In this document: positions 4,981 through 5,580 of the stretch, piece by piece
Layout of the letters: every line of letters starts with the position of its first letter
Numbering within the stretch: the stretch's first letter is position 1
DNA from: Candidatus Brocadiaceae bacterium
GTDB taxonomy: Bacteria > Planctomycetota > Brocadiia > Brocadiales > Brocadiaceae
NCBI GenBank assembly: GCA_024653795.1
Contig: JANLHY010000255.1
Location: 1 to 5,580 of the forward strand
DNA: 5,580 nt
Direction of reading: 5' to 3'
Notes under the pieces: model-generated
What the model was told of the DNA's origin: nothing
Seen by the model: the letters and a program-made list of their open reading frames with translations, nothing else
Database searches by the model: none
Made by a program: the position numbers and the translations under genes

Positions 4981-5580
4981 CTATAATTCTTTGTGATTGT
5001 TCGTTTTTGAAGCAATTTGCAGGAGTCGTGTCTTAAGTTCTGCGAACGGGAAATTTTTACCGGGACAAGCTGTAGCCTTTTGATGCACATGTTTATGTTC
5101 TAATATATTGGATGAAGGAATATTGTATTTTCTGGAAAGATATTGAACAAGACTGACCAATGATTCAAATTGGTTTTCCTTTGGAGCTTCTCCATTTTCA
5201 AAGTCACCAACCAGGCAAATACCAATTGCCACACGGTTACAGTTCATGTTTGCTGTATGAGCGCCGTGAATTTGCTTCTTCCATCGATTTCCAACCTCAA
5301 TTTCACCATCTCCTGAAAACGACCCATTCCCAATTACGAAATGATAGGCCAAACCGTATTCCCATCCCTTCGTTTTTTTATGGTAAGAATCAAACCGAGC
5401 GGCATTGCCCTTTTCAGTAGCGCTATGATGAATGACAATGTACTCCCAAGGGCTTTCTTTTACATCAGAACGGCAAAGATCATCTAAGTTTGGCATACAA
5501 AACGCGCTTTCATGCCTATCAAGCTTTTCAATCTTCGCCCCCTTAAAAAATGGTATGGAAATAAATAAGCCTGATGCAAT
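4981..5580 (-). CDS. N-acetylmuramoyl-L-alanine amidase, Amidase_2/PGRP family (N-terminus outside window)
   Basis: This enzyme family hydrolyses the amide bond between N-acetylmuramic acid and L-alanine of peptidoglycan, using one zinc ion. The C-terminal 199 residues are visible. Numbering from the Met at 5496, 'WEYIVIHHSATEKGNA' (17-32) supplies the first zinc His. 'GLAYHFVIGNG' (48-58) carries the catalytic-type Tyr, 'GDGEIEVGNRW' and 'HGAH' follow, then 'IGICLVGDFE' (91-100). 'EHKHVHQKATACPG' (133-146) supplies the second His and the Cys ligand (C144). All zinc ligands appear intact. That Met has no Shine-Dalgarno sequence, and the frame stays open for 28 more codons to the window edge, including 'IASGLFISIPFF', which looks like the end of a membrane anchor or signal peptide. 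The real start is therefore to the right. The gene converges on the + strand neighbours and is not in the pilus operon. Likely roles are cell-wall turnover or recycling; the sequence does not distinguish them. Confidence 0.92.
   Translation of the reverse strand: MASGLFISIPFFKGAKIEKLDRHESAFCMPNLDDLCRSDVKESPWEYIVIHHSATEKGNAARFDSYHKKTKGWEYGLAYHFVIGNGSFSGDGEIEVGNRWKKQIHGAHTANMNCNRVAIGICLVGDFENGEAPKENQFESLVSLVQYLSRKYNIPSSNILEHKHVHQKATACPGKNFPFAELKTRLLQIASKTNNHKEL

Noticed and set aside
5160..5420. Plus-strand open frame opposite the amidase
   Set aside because: The minus-strand frame contains the amidase zinc-binding motifs; this frame has no ribosome binding site or recognisable content.

Overview
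The window reads as a chromosomal segment from an AT-rich planctomycete. The best guess is an anammox-type member of the Brocadiales (Brocadia, Kuenenia or Jettenia-like). This rests on four things: the style of the secretin (TPR repeats, then an STN/N0 domain, then a Trp-to-Gly-rich 'SSW...GEGSV' stretch ahead of a 'VHKQIEDLLASLR' segment); the Amuc_1100/PilO-like membrane protein beside it; a small secreted protein with a 'LYLIDTEEQ...LVAARNYKYD' core; and a 'TGTCATTCCCGA...TCGGGAATCCAG' dispersed repeat. The lineage is inferred from memory of these families and no database search was made.

Left and centre (1-4460, + strand): four genes in a row, with gaps of 24, 30 and 63 bases, form what looks like the PilN-PilO-PilP-PilQ part of a type IV pilus or type II secretion-like envelope complex. 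Only the C-terminal half of the first gene (PilN-like) is present; it runs off the left edge, where a PilM-like gene would be expected. The second (PilO/Amuc_1100-like) and third (PilP-like) are single-pass membrane proteins with large extracytoplasmic parts. The fourth is a complete 724-residue secretin with a signal peptide and N-terminal TPR repeats. Together they would form an inner-membrane alignment platform joined through the periplasm to an outer-membrane gated ring. No motor ATPase, PilC-type platform protein or pilin is in view.

Middle intergenic region (4461-4594): 134 bases holding a short hairpin just after the secretin stop, a copy of a dispersed stem-loop repeat, a second GC-rich mini-hairpin, and a near-perfect Shine-Dalgarno sequence for the next gene.

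Right (4595-5580): a 115-residue secreted or membrane-anchored protein of unknown function on the + strand converges on an N-acetylmuramoyl-L-alanine amidase (Amidase_2/PGRP fold) on the - strand. The amidase reading frame stays open to the right edge, so its N-terminus lies outside the window. A stem-loop with a GAAA loop sits between the two stop codons and probably ends transcription in both directions. No tRNA, rRNA, CRISPR array, transposase or phage gene was seen.
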